From: an uncultured Schlesneria sp.
GTDB lineage: Bacteria; Planctomycetota; Planctomycetia; Planctomycetales; Planctomycetaceae
NCBI GenBank assembly: GCA_903899985.1
Contig: CAIULL010000168.1
Coordinates: forward strand, 1 to 64,000
Length of the DNA stretch: 64,000 nucleotides
Direction: 5' to 3'
Under the pieces are notes generated by a model. The model made no database searches. It was not told the DNA's origin and was given only the letters and a program-made list of their open reading frames with translations. The number at the start of each line of letters is the position of its first letter. Position 1 is the first letter of the stretch. Below are positions 14,991 to 23,486 of the stretch, piece by piece. Position numbers and translations under genes: made by a program.

Positions 14991-16289
14991 ATGAAATTAG
15001 TCAATGAATCTGGCATTCAAACTCGAACCCATAATGTCAACGACCGAACTCGTTTCAGCGATTTCGCGTTTGCATTCTGGACAGTCACTGCGGCGTTTGG
15101 CTGTTACTTCTGCATGTACTTTTTTCGCAAGCCGTTCACGGCGGCTCGTTTCGACGACGCCGGTGTCTGGGGACTGAGCTTCAAGATCGTGCTGGTGATG
15201 GCTCAGGTGGCAGGCTATATGCTGTCAAAATTTATCGGCATTAAAATCATTGCGGAAATGCCGCCACACAGACGAGCGATGACCTTGTTGTGGCTGATTT
15301 TCCTGGCGGAAGGAGCATTAGTGTTATTCGGCCTGGTTCCACGACCGTGGAATGCCATCTGCCTGTTTCTGAATGGATTACCATTGGGAATGGTCTTCGG
15401 TTTAGTGCAAGGCTATCTGGAAGGGAGACGGCTGACGGAATTGCTGACGGCGGGGCTTTGTGCGAGTTTTATTGTGGCTGACGGCATGACGAAATCGGTG
15501 GGAACCTGGTTACTTTTCCAGGGCGTTACCGAAGATTGGATGCCCGCCGTCGCCGGTTTGATCTTTCTGTTACCCTTTGGCCTCTGTGTGGCAATTCTGG
15601 CAAGAACGCCACCACCAACTGATGTTGACGTTGCCGCCCGCAGCAAACGAGACACGATGGACAGGTCGGAGCGGGTGGCGTTCGTCAGACGTTATGGAAT
15701 TGGATTAATACCGATTGTGCTGATGTACCTTCTGGTCACAATTGTCAGAAGTATTCGCGCCGATTTCGCGCCCGAAATCTGGAAAGAACTGGGAAACGCG
15801 ACCGCATCGTCGATCTTTACCCGTTCGGAAACGATCATTGCGTTTTATGTCCTGTTCGTGAACGGCGCGGCCGTGTTGATTATCAATAACCGCCGGGCAT
15901 TCCTTTCATCCCTCGCAACGTGTGGCTTGGGATTTGTGCTGATGACGGCGGCATTGTTATCAGGCACAACTTCGATGGACGGTGGTTTCAGTTTCATGGT
16001 GCTGATTGGTCTGGGGCTGTACCTCCCTTACGTCGCCGTACATACCACATTGATGGAACGGATGCTGGCGATGACCGGCGAACGAGGGAATGTCGGGTTT
16101 CTGATGTATCTCGCCGATTCGGTAGGATATCTGGGATACGTCGTGGTCATGGTCGTGCGTAATTTTCATCCGTCGGCGACAGGTGTCCTTGGTCTGTTGA
16201 CGTGGCTCAGTTGGCTCACAATTGTCGTTTCCATCGCTTGTCTTGCGACGAGTGGGATCTATTTCTCGATTGCCAAGAAAACCTCATGA
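14991..16289 (+). CDS. MFS-like transporter (DUF5690-like), phosphonate cluster
   Basis: A membrane protein of 432 aa with about 12 hydrophobic segments, for example FAFWTVTAAFGCYFCMYFF, VAGYMLSKFIG, IGLIPIVLMYLLVTIVRSI and GFMLLIGLGLYL-like stretches. The CYFCMYFFRKPFTAARF motif resembles the DUF5690 group and the R/K-rich entry of organophosphate:phosphate antiporters. ATG 14991 was chosen because the upstream 80 residues in the track overlap phnZ and lack any conserved look. Its position, divergent from phnZ and overlapping the alcohol dehydrogenase by ATGA, makes it the candidate uptake or exchange protein for the phosphonate or its product; that role is inferred. Confidence 0.82.
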   Translation: MKLVNESGIQTRTHNVNDRTRFSDFAFAFWTVTAAFGCYFCMYFFRKPFTAARFDDAGVWGLSFKIVLVMAQVAGYMLSKFIGIKIIAEMPPHRRAMTLLWLIFLAEGALVLFGLVPRPWNAICLFLNGLPLGMVFGLVQGYLEGRRLTELLTAGLCASFIVADGMTKSVGTWLLFQGVTEDWMPAVAGLIFLLPFGLCVAILARTPPPTDVDVAARSKRDTMDRSERVAFVRRYGIGLIPIVLMYLLVTIVRSIRADFAPEIWKELGNATASSIFTRSETIIAFYVLFVNGAAVLIINNRRAFLSSLATCGLGFVLMTAALLSGTTSMDGGFSFMVLIGLGLYLPYVAVHTTLMERMLAMTGERGNVGFLMYLADSVGYLGYVVVMVVRNFHPSATGVLGLLTWLSWLTIVVSIACLATSGIYFSIAKKTS

Positions 16290-17482
16290 AGTCCGACAAG
16301 CCATCAGCAAGTACCACCAAACCCCTCGCGAACGACGTTACTGCCCTTAACCCGTCAAACCACGCGAACCGATCGGGCAGGCTTGCACAGGGGGCAGTTT
16401 TTGCGGGGGTGGCGGGCGAGATCGCATTGCATCAGTTATCGATACCCAAGCCCGCCGAATCCGAGGTCCTCGTTCGCGTGTCGGGCTGCACGATATGCGG
16501 AAGCGATCTGCATAGCTTTCACGGACGTCGAACCGTTCCCGTACCGACCATTCTGGGTCACGAGATCGTGGGTGAGATCGTCGACATAGGAGGTACGTCG
16601 GCAAGAATTGATCTGGAAGGACGGGAATTACAGTGTGGTGACCGCGTGACCTGGGCCATCATGGCGAACTGTGGGGCCTGCGATTTATGTCGACGAGATT
16701 TGCCTCAGAAATGCCTGCATGGTTTCAAGTATGGACATGAGCCCTTTCGTCCCGGTCGGGAGTTATCGGGGGGGTTGGCGGAGTATTGCCTTCTTGTACC
16801 AGGGACATCGATCGTTCGATTGCCCGAGGAACTTCCGTTGGCCGTTGCGTGTCCGGCGAGCTGTGCGACGGCCACGATTGCTGCGGCGTTGGAAGCCGCC
16901 GGAGACCTCACCGGCCGAACGGTTTGCCTGATCGGTGCCGGTATGTTGGGTCTCACTGCTTGTGCGATGTCGCGCGTTAAAGGTGCTGCAAAAGTCGTGT
17001 CCGTGGACCCCGTGTCCGCGCGAAGAAACCTTGCCATAGAATTTGGTGCGACTCGGACTTCTGATCCGGACGACCTCCCTGCGGTTGCGATGGAAGAAGT
17101 TGGTACGCTTGGCTTCGATGTGGTTGTCGAACTTTCAGGCAACCCGGCTGCGTTCCAACTGGTCTGGCCCTTGATTCGCACGGGAGGAATCCTTGTGTTG
17201 GTGGGTTCTGTGTTCCCCGGTCCTTCGATTCCGATTGCCCTGGAACAGGTCGTACGACGACACCTCACAATTCGAGGGATACATAATTATGCACCTCGGC
17301 ATCTGTTGGAAGCGGTGAAATTTCTGTCATTGGCACACACTCAATACCCGTTTGCTCGACTTGTTTCTGAATGGATTCCGCTCACGTCAATCGCTGATGC
17401 GTTCCGTCATGGCAGTCACCCCGACGCAATCCGGGTTGGCGTTTATTCAACGGACGCTTCACATCATGTCTCGGCCAGTTGA
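16286..17482 (+). CDS. Phosphonate-associated zinc alcohol dehydrogenase (TIGR03366-like)
   Basis: A 398-aa medium-chain zinc-dependent dehydrogenase. Catalytic zinc ligands lie in GCTICGSDLHSFHG and GHEIVGE, the structural zinc set is NCGACDLCRRDLPQKC, and the Rossmann nucleotide site is VCLIGAGMLGLTACAMSRV. The family TIGR03366 is defined by its occurrence in phosphonate catabolism clusters, consistent with the neighbours. It could reduce or oxidise an aldehyde/alcohol such as acetaldehyde or a hydroxyphosphonate; the substrate is not known. The start at 16286 overlaps the transporter stop (ATGA), so the two are co-translated; the track ORF start (16202) is inside the transporter. Confidence 0.87.
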   Translation: MKSDKPSASTTKPLANDVTALNPSNHANRSGRLAQGAVFAGVAGEIALHQLSIPKPAESEVLVRVSGCTICGSDLHSFHGRRTVPVPTILGHEIVGEIVDIGGTSARIDLEGRELQCGDRVTWAIMANCGACDLCRRDLPQKCLHGFKYGHEPFRPGRELSGGLAEYCLLVPGTSIVRLPEELPLAVACPASCATATIAAALEAAGDLTGRTVCLIGAGMLGLTACAMSRVKGAAKVVSVDPVSARRNLAIEFGATRTSDPDDLPAVAMEEVGTLGFDVVVELSGNPAAFQLVWPLIRTGGILVLVGSVFPGPSIPIALEQVVRRHLTIRGIHNYAPRHLLEAVKFLSLAHTQYPFARLVSEWIPLTSIADAFRHGSHPDAIRVGVYSTDASHHVSAS

Positions 17483-17938
17483 TGGTTCAGCGACACTTCT
17501 GCCTCGCAAGCGAAAGGAATCGCAGTCGAAACAAGTCGTGCCACCCTTTGACCGTCCTCGGTTCATGACTCGATGACATGTCTGAAGAGCGCGGCTTTCG
17601 CCGAGGACGGTAAACCCGTAGCACAGATGATTCAGGCTTTCTGCTCTAAAAAAACAGTTCGTCCTCCCCGTTTGATCAATGCCAAAGGCAGATTTCGCCG
17701 GTTTTCGAATCAAAAGAGGTCGAAAAATCAAAAAATTGGTGATCGACGTGTAAAGGCACACAATTCCAATTGACCGACTTGAGTCAGTGGCTATACTCCG
17801 CCCCGTCCTGTCCGACTCACATCTGAATCACACATCTGCAAAACAATTTCCCCAATGTCATGTCTGTTCCCGAGCGGCGACGCCTGCATTCGGAACAGTG
17901 TCTTTCGACTCGTCGCTATGGATTTCAAGGAGGAACGC
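17483..17938. other. Gene-free region with a degenerate repeat
   Basis: 456 bp between the alcohol dehydrogenase and a secreted protein. It contains a degenerate palindromic element (17538-17623, listed separately); otherwise it is AT-rich near 17690-17770, with no convincing gene. The last 15 bp hold a strong RBS for the next gene. Confidence 0.5.
17538..17623. repeat. Degenerate GTGCCAC-family element, copy H
   Basis: It starts GTGCCACCCTTTGACCG and ends GAAGAGCGCGGCTTTCGCCG then AGGACGGTAAACCCGTAGCA-C. It keeps the outline of the family (GTGCCAC, GAAGAGC, ACGGTnAA, GCACA) with many changes. The internal inverted repeat ACCGTCCTCGG/CCGAGGACGGT is perfect. Membership is probable. Confidence 0.5.
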
Positions 17939-18499
17939 ATGTTCGGAATTCGCTTTGTTAAGGGCATGGCGGTCAGCCTTGCCACAATCGGAATGATGGT
18001 ACCACAGACCCGCCTGCTGGCAGAAACACAGCAGCCAAAAGCCGCTATCGGCAAGACGAATCAGGTGACTCGTGTTCCTGATCTCGTGCTGACTGCCGGC
18101 GGAACGATGAGTGGTCGCGTCTGCGATCACACTGGGAAGGTTCTGGATGGCGCGAAAGTCGTTCTCAAGCAGAACAACAAAGAAATCGCTCAAACCGTCA
18201 CGAATGACGAAGGACTTTACTCCTTTAAGAATCTCAAAAGTGGCCTTTATCAGGTCAGTTCCGGAAATACGGACGGTGTGTTCCGAGTCTGGTCGGAAAA
18301 GACCGCTCCGCCAACCGCGAAAGAACATGCACTGCTCGTGATGGGCGAAAATGGTGCTCGCGGACAGTTCGGTTCGGTAGATCCAACACTGATTCTTCTG
18401 ACCGCTGGTGTCATTACCACGGTCGTGCTGAGCGCCATTCTTCTCGGCCAGGTCAATTCACTGGATAACAAGGTCGACAAGATTCCGCACTCGCCATGA
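17939..18499 (+). CDS. Exported protein with carboxypeptidase-regulatory-like domain
   Basis: A 186-aa protein with a signal peptide (MFGIRFVKGMAVSLATIGMM...LLA), a CarboxypepD_reg-like beta-sandwich (GTMSGRVCDHTGKVLDGAKVVLKQ, NDEGLYSFKNLKSGLYQV), and a C-terminal hydrophobic helix (LILLTAGVITTVVLSAILLG) with a short polar tail. It is probably anchored in a membrane with the sandwich outside. The start is set by a near-perfect RBS, AAGGAGGAACGC before ATG 17939; the track ORF begins too early. The gene is followed by a terminator. Function unknown. Confidence 0.8.
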   Translation: MFGIRFVKGMAVSLATIGMMVPQTRLLAETQQPKAAIGKTNQVTRVPDLVLTAGGTMSGRVCDHTGKVLDGAKVVLKQNNKEIAQTVTNDEGLYSFKNLKSGLYQVSSGNTDGVFRVWSEKTAPPTAKEHALLVMGENGARGQFGSVDPTLILLTAGVITTVVLSAILLGQVNSLDNKVDKIPHSP

Positions 18500-18540
18500 C
18501 GAGTCGCTAGATCTCGAAAAGAAAATTCTGGACCCCCCCC

Positions 18541-18606
18541 AATCGTCTCCCCCCCAGACGATTCGAACCGCCGGTGGCTCGCCCTGAGTCATCGGCGGTT
18601 TTTTTC
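18541..18606 (+). terminator. Double hairpin with rho-independent terminator
   Basis: The first hairpin is AATCGTCT-C7-AGACGATT; the second is AACCGCCGGTG...CATCGGCGGTT followed directly by a T-run and C. It lies 40 bp after the plus-strand gene and before the convergent exporter permease gene. C-runs of 8 and 7 flank the first stem. Confidence 0.85.
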
Positions 18607-18621
18607 TTTGAACGCGTTGGT

Positions 18622-19548
18622 TCAGATGTTGTCTGCAAGAAATCGTTCTACGCGTCGAAAGTACCAGCCGCCGGAGACCAGTAAAAGTGCGAGTGAAGCG
18701 AGTGAGATGAGAACTAAGTCCCAGCGCGGGACTCCGGCACCCAGTACCGCCCAGCGGAATCCGTCGAGTGCAGCCGCCATGGGATTCAGGTGATACAACC
18801 AATACCAGGGGGCAGGAACCTTGCTGGATTCATAAAGTACAGGGCAGACAACCATTCCGAGCTGTAACATAAACGGCACGACATAGCCGAAATCGCGATA
18901 GTGGGCGTTCAACGCTGACAACCATAATCCGAATGCCAGCCCGGAGAGGACGGTAAAAACAACGAAGATCGGTGCGAGCATCACTGCTGCCGTCGGGGGA
19001 ACCTGGAACCACAACATCAGTAGAACGAGTACGACCAGTCCGATGCCGAAATCCAGCAATGGTCGCAGGCAAGCCGACAACGGAAGCACGACACGTGGAA
19101 AATAGACCTTTGTCACCATTTGACGATTATCCACGAGGGAAGAGGTCGCGGTGGAAAGTATCCCCGAAAACAACTGGTACAGGATCAGTCCGCAAAAACT
19201 TGTCACCTGGTACGGAACATCTCCGTCAACTGGCTGACTTTTCAACATTTGGAACAGGCCGTTGAATGCAATCATCTGGGCTAACGGTTGAAGGACCGTC
19301 CAGGCAACTCCCACAGCCGTTTGACGGTAGCGGACCTTGATGTCACGCTCCGCAAAAATCCAGACCAGTTCACGGTAACGCCATAATTCTCGTAGATCAA
19401 ACCAGCCTGAGTACTGATTCGCGTCAACGATCACGACGTCCGAACCGGGATGAACGTCCGCCTGAGAAACGCTGTCGGGCAGGCTCATCGTTGTGGTATT
19501 CTTTCCATAAGAACTCATTTCACTGAAGCAATCGTTGATGATAGCCAT
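18622..19548 (-). CDS. ABC-2 type polysaccharide export permease (Wzm/TagG family)
   Basis: A 308-aa inner-membrane permease of the family that exports O-antigen, teichoic acid or capsule polymers. The family N-terminus is present (YRELVWIFAERDIKVRYRQT, then GVAWTVLQPLAQM), with six hydrophobic segments and the C-terminal LYHLNPMAAALDGFRWAVLG motif. It normally works with a Wzt/TagH ATPase, but none is adjacent: the downstream neighbour is convergent, and upstream is an unrelated DUF1559 gene. The start is uncertain; ATG at 19548, 19518 or 19488 are all possible with weak RBSs. The family assignment is secure, the substrate unknown. Confidence 0.88.
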   Translation of the reverse strand: MAIINDCFSEMSSYGKNTTTMSLPDSVSQADVHPGSDVVIVDANQYSGWFDLRELWRYRELVWIFAERDIKVRYRQTAVGVAWTVLQPLAQMIAFNGLFQMLKSQPVDGDVPYQVTSFCGLILYQLFSGILSTATSSLVDNRQMVTKVYFPRVVLPLSACLRPLLDFGIGLVVLVLLMLWFQVPPTAAVMLAPIFVVFTVLSGLAFGLWLSALNAHYRDFGYVVPFMLQLGMVVCPVLYESSKVPAPWYWLYHLNPMAAALDGFRWAVLGAGVPRWDLVLISLASLALLLVSGGWYFRRVERFLADNI

Positions 19549-19756
19549 CCGCAGAGAAAATCGTCCACGATGAAAGCCCCGTACGAACTTTGCGTGTCAT
19601 CCAACTCGCGACAACCGTTCGGTGAAAAACACCGAGAAATCTGAAAACTCTCCAACAAACCGTTTTTGCATAACGTATGCATCAGCATTGCGAGCTGAGA
19701 ATGTGGTTCGTACACTCGGGATGGAAGTCCGTTTTTGTCGACTGAGGTATTCGTTG

Positions 19757-20659
19757 ATGTTATTTAACAATTCATTTCGATCCCGACGTGGATTCACGTT
19801 GATCGAGCTGCTGGTCGTGATTGCGATCATCGCCGTCTTGATCGCGTTATTGCTTCCAGCCGTTCAGCAGGCACGAGAAGCCGCACGTCGGACGCAATGC
19901 AAAAACAACCTCAAGCAATTGGGGGTGGCATTACACAACTACCATGACACTTACAATGGGTTGCCACCAGGGTGGGTTGGCGTAACTAACAATTTGACAG
20001 ATATTTACGGCATTAACGCCTGGGGTTGGTGCTCGCGGATTCTTCCTCAAATTGACCAGGGGCCACTGTATAATCAGATTAATTTCAGTAGCAGGATGGA
20101 TTCCCCGACGAATGCGACTCAGCGAGTCAGTTCGATCGCCGGATTTCGATGTCCTTCTGACGTGGCTCCGGGAACGACCTGGACAATCCAGACAGCCACG
20201 GGGACGAATCTTGTCGATCTGGCGGTGGCAAATTACGTTGGTGTTTTTGGAGTCAGCGATATCGACAACTGCGTTGGCTCGCCCAACAGTCCCTGTCTGG
20301 GAGAAGGCGCCTTCTTTCAGAATAACAGTGTCCAGTTCCGTGATTTTTCTGATGGTTTGAGTAACACAATCACTGTCGGTGAACATAAAACTCGGCGCGA
20401 TTCCGGTTTTAACTGGACTTCAACCTGGGCCGGGGTCGCGGCCAATGGCGCGGACGCGATTGTCAGAATACTTGGGACAACCGACCACACACCAAATTCA
20501 CCAGCCAATCACATCGATGACTTCAGCAGCTATCATGTTGGTGGTGCACACTTCGTGATGGGGGACGGTTCTGTCCGTTTCGTCAGTACCAACATCGATC
20601 TGGGTGTCTATCAACATCTGGCGACTCGTGGCGCTGGAGACATTGTTGGCGAATTTTGA
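19757..20659 (+). CDS. DUF1559 pseudopilin-like protein (second of three)
   Basis: A 300-aa DUF1559 protein with the prepilin-like leader ([16 protein letters not shown]), the near-invariant [20 protein letters not shown] segment, a Cys pair (GFRCPSD...[11 protein letters not shown]), [12 protein letters not shown] and the terminal [17 protein letters not shown] signature. TGAGG precedes ATG 19757; the track's upstream 45 residues lack family features. It is 15 bp from a secreted propeller gene, so the two are probably co-transcribed. No TTR-like lipoprotein follows, unlike the other two DUF1559 genes here. Confidence 0.93.
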   Translation: MLFNNSFRSRRGFTLIELLVVIAIIAVLIALLLPAVQQAREAARRTQCKNNLKQLGVALHNYHDTYNGLPPGWVGVTNNLTDIYGINAWGWCSRILPQIDQGPLYNQINFSSRMDSPTNATQRVSSIAGFRCPSDVAPGTTWTIQTATGTNLVDLAVANYVGVFGVSDIDNCVGSPNSPCLGEGAFFQNNSVQFRDFSDGLSNTITVGEHKTRRDSGFNWTSTWAGVAANGADAIVRILGTTDHTPNSPANHIDDFSSYHVGGAHFVMGDGSVRFVSTNIDLGVYQHLATRGAGDIVGEF

Positions 20660-20674
20660 AGTGAGGGATCTCTG

Positions 20675-21796
20675 ATGCCGAAGCGAAACCTGATCCGAGT
20701 ACTTTGTCTGTCACTTGTTTGGATCAGCAGCGCTGCGGCGTTGGCCGAGGACGCTTCGATTCGCCGCCTGCTGTATGTCGCAACGCCCGGAATCCGCAAT
20801 TATCTTGAATACGGTGGGCATGGCCTGGTCGTGTTTGACATCGACGATGGGCATAAATTCGTCAAGCGAATTCCTACTGCGGGACTCGACGAGGCCGGAA
20901 AGCCGCTGAACGTAAAGGGAGTTTGTGCTTGTGCAATCACGAACCGAATTTATGTTTCTACAATTAAAACACTTCAAGCAATCGATCTGACAACGGAAAA
21001 GCTGGTCTGGGAAAAGCCCTTCGAAAAGGGATGCGACCGCATGGCGATCGCGCCTGACGGCAAAGTCCTGTATGTCCCATCTTTCGAGGGCGATCTCTGG
21101 TATGTCGTTGACGGAGCGACGGGAGACATCGTCGCGCGGGTTGAACCACAATCGGGTGCACACAACACCGTTTATGGTCTGGATGGAAGACATGCCTACC
21201 TCGCCGGACTGAAATCACCCTTCTTGACCGTCGCTGATACGTCATCTCATAAAATTGAAAAGAAGGTGGGGCCGTTTTCGGCCAGTATCCGTCCCTTTAC
21301 GGTTAATGGCCGGCAGACTCTCGGTTTTGTCTGTGTGAATGAACTTTTGGGGTTTGAAGTCGGCGATCTGAAAACTGGAAAAAAGTTGCATCGCGTTGAA
21401 GTTGCTGGGTTTAAGACCGGTGCGGTGAAGCGACATGGCTGCCCAAGTCACGGAATTGGGCTGACTCCCGACGAAAAGCAGTTATGGGTCTGTGATGCGT
21501 TTAACCAGCAAATGCACGTGTATGACGCGACAGTGCTGCCCCCGAAACTGATTGCGAGCATTCAAGTCAGGGATGAACCGGGATGGATCACCTTCAGTCT
21601 GGATGGCAAGCTGGCCTATCCCTCGACGGGTGACATTATCGACGTCGCCAGCCGCAAGATTATTGTGGGACTGACAGACGAAACAGGCACGGCGTTACAG
21701 AGCGAAAAAATGGTCGAAATCCAAGTTCAACGTGATACCAATAAAGTCGTCCGAACCGGTGACCAATTCGGTGTGGGGCGTGTGGCGGGGGAATAG
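20675..21796 (+). CDS. Secreted beta-propeller (YVTN-like) protein
   Basis: A 373-aa exported protein with a signal peptide (CLSLVWISSAAALA-ED) and repeated propeller blades: RRLLYVATPG, GLVVFDIDDG, CAITNRIYVSTIKTLQAIDL, MAIAPDGKVLYVPSFEGDLWYVVD, GIGLTPDEKQLWVCDAFNQQMHVYD, WITFSLDGKLAYPSTGD. This resembles the YncE/40-residue YVTN group, with no catalytic residues visible. The start has GAGGG upstream. It lies 15 bp after a DUF1559 gene, and a palindromic repeat follows. It is probably a ligand-binding or scaffold protein in the periplasm; function unknown. Confidence 0.82.
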   Translation: MPKRNLIRVLCLSLVWISSAAALAEDASIRRLLYVATPGIRNYLEYGGHGLVVFDIDDGHKFVKRIPTAGLDEAGKPLNVKGVCACAITNRIYVSTIKTLQAIDLTTEKLVWEKPFEKGCDRMAIAPDGKVLYVPSFEGDLWYVVDGATGDIVARVEPQSGAHNTVYGLDGRHAYLAGLKSPFLTVADTSSHKIEKKVGPFSASIRPFTVNGRQTLGFVCVNELLGFEVGDLKTGKKLHRVEVAGFKTGAVKRHGCPSHGIGLTPDEKQLWVCDAFNQQMHVYDATVLPPKLIASIQVRDEPGWITFSLDGKLAYPSTGDIIDVASRKIIVGLTDETGTALQSEKMVEIQVQRDTNKVVRTGDQFGVGRVAGE

Positions 21797-21868
21797 TAAA
21801 CTTCCTCCTCGCCAAGTCTTGACCCCAAAAGTAACACCAGGATTTTTTTGAAATGGTCGCGAGCTGAG

Positions 21869-21970
21869 GTGCCATTGCATCGGTGACTTCTCCGACGCAG
21901 TCCATTCGGCTTGAATAGTCGCTTACGGAAGAGCACTGTTTGACCGAATACGGTCAAGCAGTGGCACAAG
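21869..21970. repeat. GTGCCAC/GTGGCAC palindromic element, copy B
   Basis: It starts GTGCCATTGCATCGG, has an internal CGGTGACTTCTCCG arm and ends with GAAGAGCACTGTTTGACCGA and GGTCAAGCAGTGGCACAAG. The termini form inverted repeats, and the right half folds into a 12-13-bp hairpin. It lies between the propeller gene and the WXG100-like gene, both on plus. Confidence 0.85.
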
Positions 21971-22068
21971 TCTTTTCCACTCGTCCTTGTCTGGCCAAGG
22001 GGGTAGAATGCTTTTGTCGTGGCGCAGTCAAAACTTTTTAACGTGACCAATTGTCGGGAGTGCACTTC

Positions 22069-22341
22069 ATGTCTCAAGCTGTTGTTGATCCCGTCGAATT
22101 GCGGCGATTCGCATCTCTGTTGCGTGAGTTTACGACCGAACTGCAAAGTCGATTAACGGCCGTGAACGGACAGATGAACTCACTCAGCCAGACATGGCGA
22201 GATCAGGAACACCTCAAGTTTGCGGAAGAGTTTTCACAACATTTGAAACTGCTGGCGCGCTTCATCGAAGCGAACGAAACCCACGTGCCGTATCTCATGC
22301 GAAAAGCCGAGCGGATTGAAGAATATCTTTCGCAGAAGTAA
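22069..22341 (+). CDS. WXG100-like small helical protein
   Basis: A 90-aa protein predicted to be two helices with a central turn TWRDQEH in place of WxG, preceded by LRRFASLLREFTTELQSRL and followed by FAEEFSQHLKLLARFIEANE. This layout (about 100 aa, a W at the mid-turn, F at the start of helix 2) is that of WXG100/ESAT-6-like proteins, the substrates or components of type VII-like secretion. The start is ATG 22069; the track uses TTG 22051. It forms a unit with the next gene 21 bp downstream, which carries a similar W-x-DQE turn. No EccC/EssC ATPase is in the window, so secretion is unproven. Confidence 0.7.
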   Translation: MSQAVVDPVELRRFASLLREFTTELQSRLTAVNGQMNSLSQTWRDQEHLKFAEEFSQHLKLLARFIEANETHVPYLMRKAERIEEYLSQK

Positions 22342-22362
22342 TGCGATTTCCGGAGTCTTTTC

Positions 22363-22992
22363 ATGTCCGGTCCGATGAGTGCCAATGTCCAATCTGTGAA
22401 TGCGATTAAGGACGTTCGAAACGCGCTGATCCGGTTTCAAGAACGGGCCACCAACGCCATGGGTGATTTGCGGCAGAAGATTGATCGTACCGTCGCCTGG
22501 CTGGAACTGGATCGGCCGAACTATTGGCAGGATCAGGAACGTCGCGCGTATGATCTGGTTGCTTCGACCCGTGTCGCGCTCGAAACGTGTAAGTTGCGCA
22601 CGGTTGCCGGTCGCCGGTCCGATTGCATCGAAGAAAAAAAAGCTTTTGAACGCGCAAAAATGCGGATGGAATATGTTCGTGAGAAACAGCAAGCGGTCCG
22701 AAAATGGATGGTTCAATCGGGGAAAGAAGCGAACGAATACAGGTCACGAACCAGCAATTTCATGCGGACTTTGGAAAATGATGTGCCACTGATGATCGCG
22801 CAACTGGGACGCATGATCGATGCGATCGAACGATATTCCGAGCCGAATCTGGTGACGGTCAACTCGCCATCGGTCGTGTCTTCAGCGCCGGAGAAGGACG
22901 ATTTGACAATTACCGCGCCGACCAATGTGGTTCCAGTCGATGCAGCACATTCTATCGTTTCTCAGGCGGATGCCAGTTCCGAGATTCCATAG
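22363..22992 (+). CDS. Coiled-coil protein with W-x-DQE motif
   Basis: A 209-aa, largely helical, charged protein without a signal peptide or membrane segment. The N-terminal half (IKDVRNALIRFQERATNAMG, then YWQDQERRAYDLVAS) repeats the helix-W-x-DQE-helix pattern of the preceding WXG100-like protein. The middle (EKKAFERAKMRMEYVREKQQ) is a likely coiled coil, and the C-terminal 45 residues are Ser/Pro/Val-rich and probably disordered. With 21 bp between the genes, they likely form an operon and the proteins may interact. No known family was recognised with confidence. Confidence 0.72.
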   Translation: MSGPMSANVQSVNAIKDVRNALIRFQERATNAMGDLRQKIDRTVAWLELDRPNYWQDQERRAYDLVASTRVALETCKLRTVAGRRSDCIEEKKAFERAKMRMEYVREKQQAVRKWMVQSGKEANEYRSRTSNFMRTLENDVPLMIAQLGRMIDAIERYSEPNLVTVNSPSVVSSAPEKDDLTITAPTNVVPVDAAHSIVSQADASSEIP

Positions 22993-23486
22993 CAAGGGGA
23001 TTGCTCGTAACCTGATCGGAGCCTCGCCCTCGCCTGATGAACTGATCGAAATTCCGGCAAGATGGAAGAGGTTGGAGGTTTCAAGTTTGTTTCGTGGAAA
23101 CGATGGTGATCGATTCGGCTGTGAAGGGTATTCTGCCCTGTTAAGGGCAGGACAAATCAGCCCAGGACAAAGTGCTGCGGCAACAGCCGCAAAGCGCCGC
23201 CCTGGGTTTGCTGAATTGATGATGTCCGCCCTGCTCAGGGCTGTACAATCTCAGTTAATACCTTTTGTGTCGCCCTTAACAGGGCTGACGATTTCAACGT
23301 ACGCAGACCCAGGGCGGCGCTACGCGGCGACTGCCGCTTCGCTCTGCCCTGGGCTGACTTGTGATGGCCTTTCAGGCCAGAGAACGATCCAGTTCCGCGA
23401 AGCCGAGAGCACTGACCAGCGAAGATGCACGCTCGTGTCATACGGATCGCGACGTAACTTAAGGTCAGTACTACGAATGGAACAAG
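22993..23486. other. Gene-free region built from inverted GC-rich repeats
   Basis: 494 bp between the coiled-coil gene and the phosphohexomutase-like gene. The middle is occupied by an inverted pair of repeat units (23131-23384, listed separately). The ORF 22925..23494 of the track reads through these repeats and is not considered a gene. Confidence 0.6.
23131..23384. repeat. Inverted pair of about 115-bp GC-rich repeat units
   Basis: Unit 1 (about 23131-23244) and unit 2 (about 23269-23384) are inverted copies. The core AGCGCCGCCCTGGGT appears as ACCCAGGGCGGCGCT, flanked by AATCAGCCCAGG versus CCTGGGCTGACTT, and CCCTGTTAAGGGC versus GCCCTTAACAGGGC. Each unit itself has short internal hairpins (CCCTGTTAAGGG). 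About 70 percent identity is estimated by eye. It can fold as a large cruciform. Confidence 0.75.
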
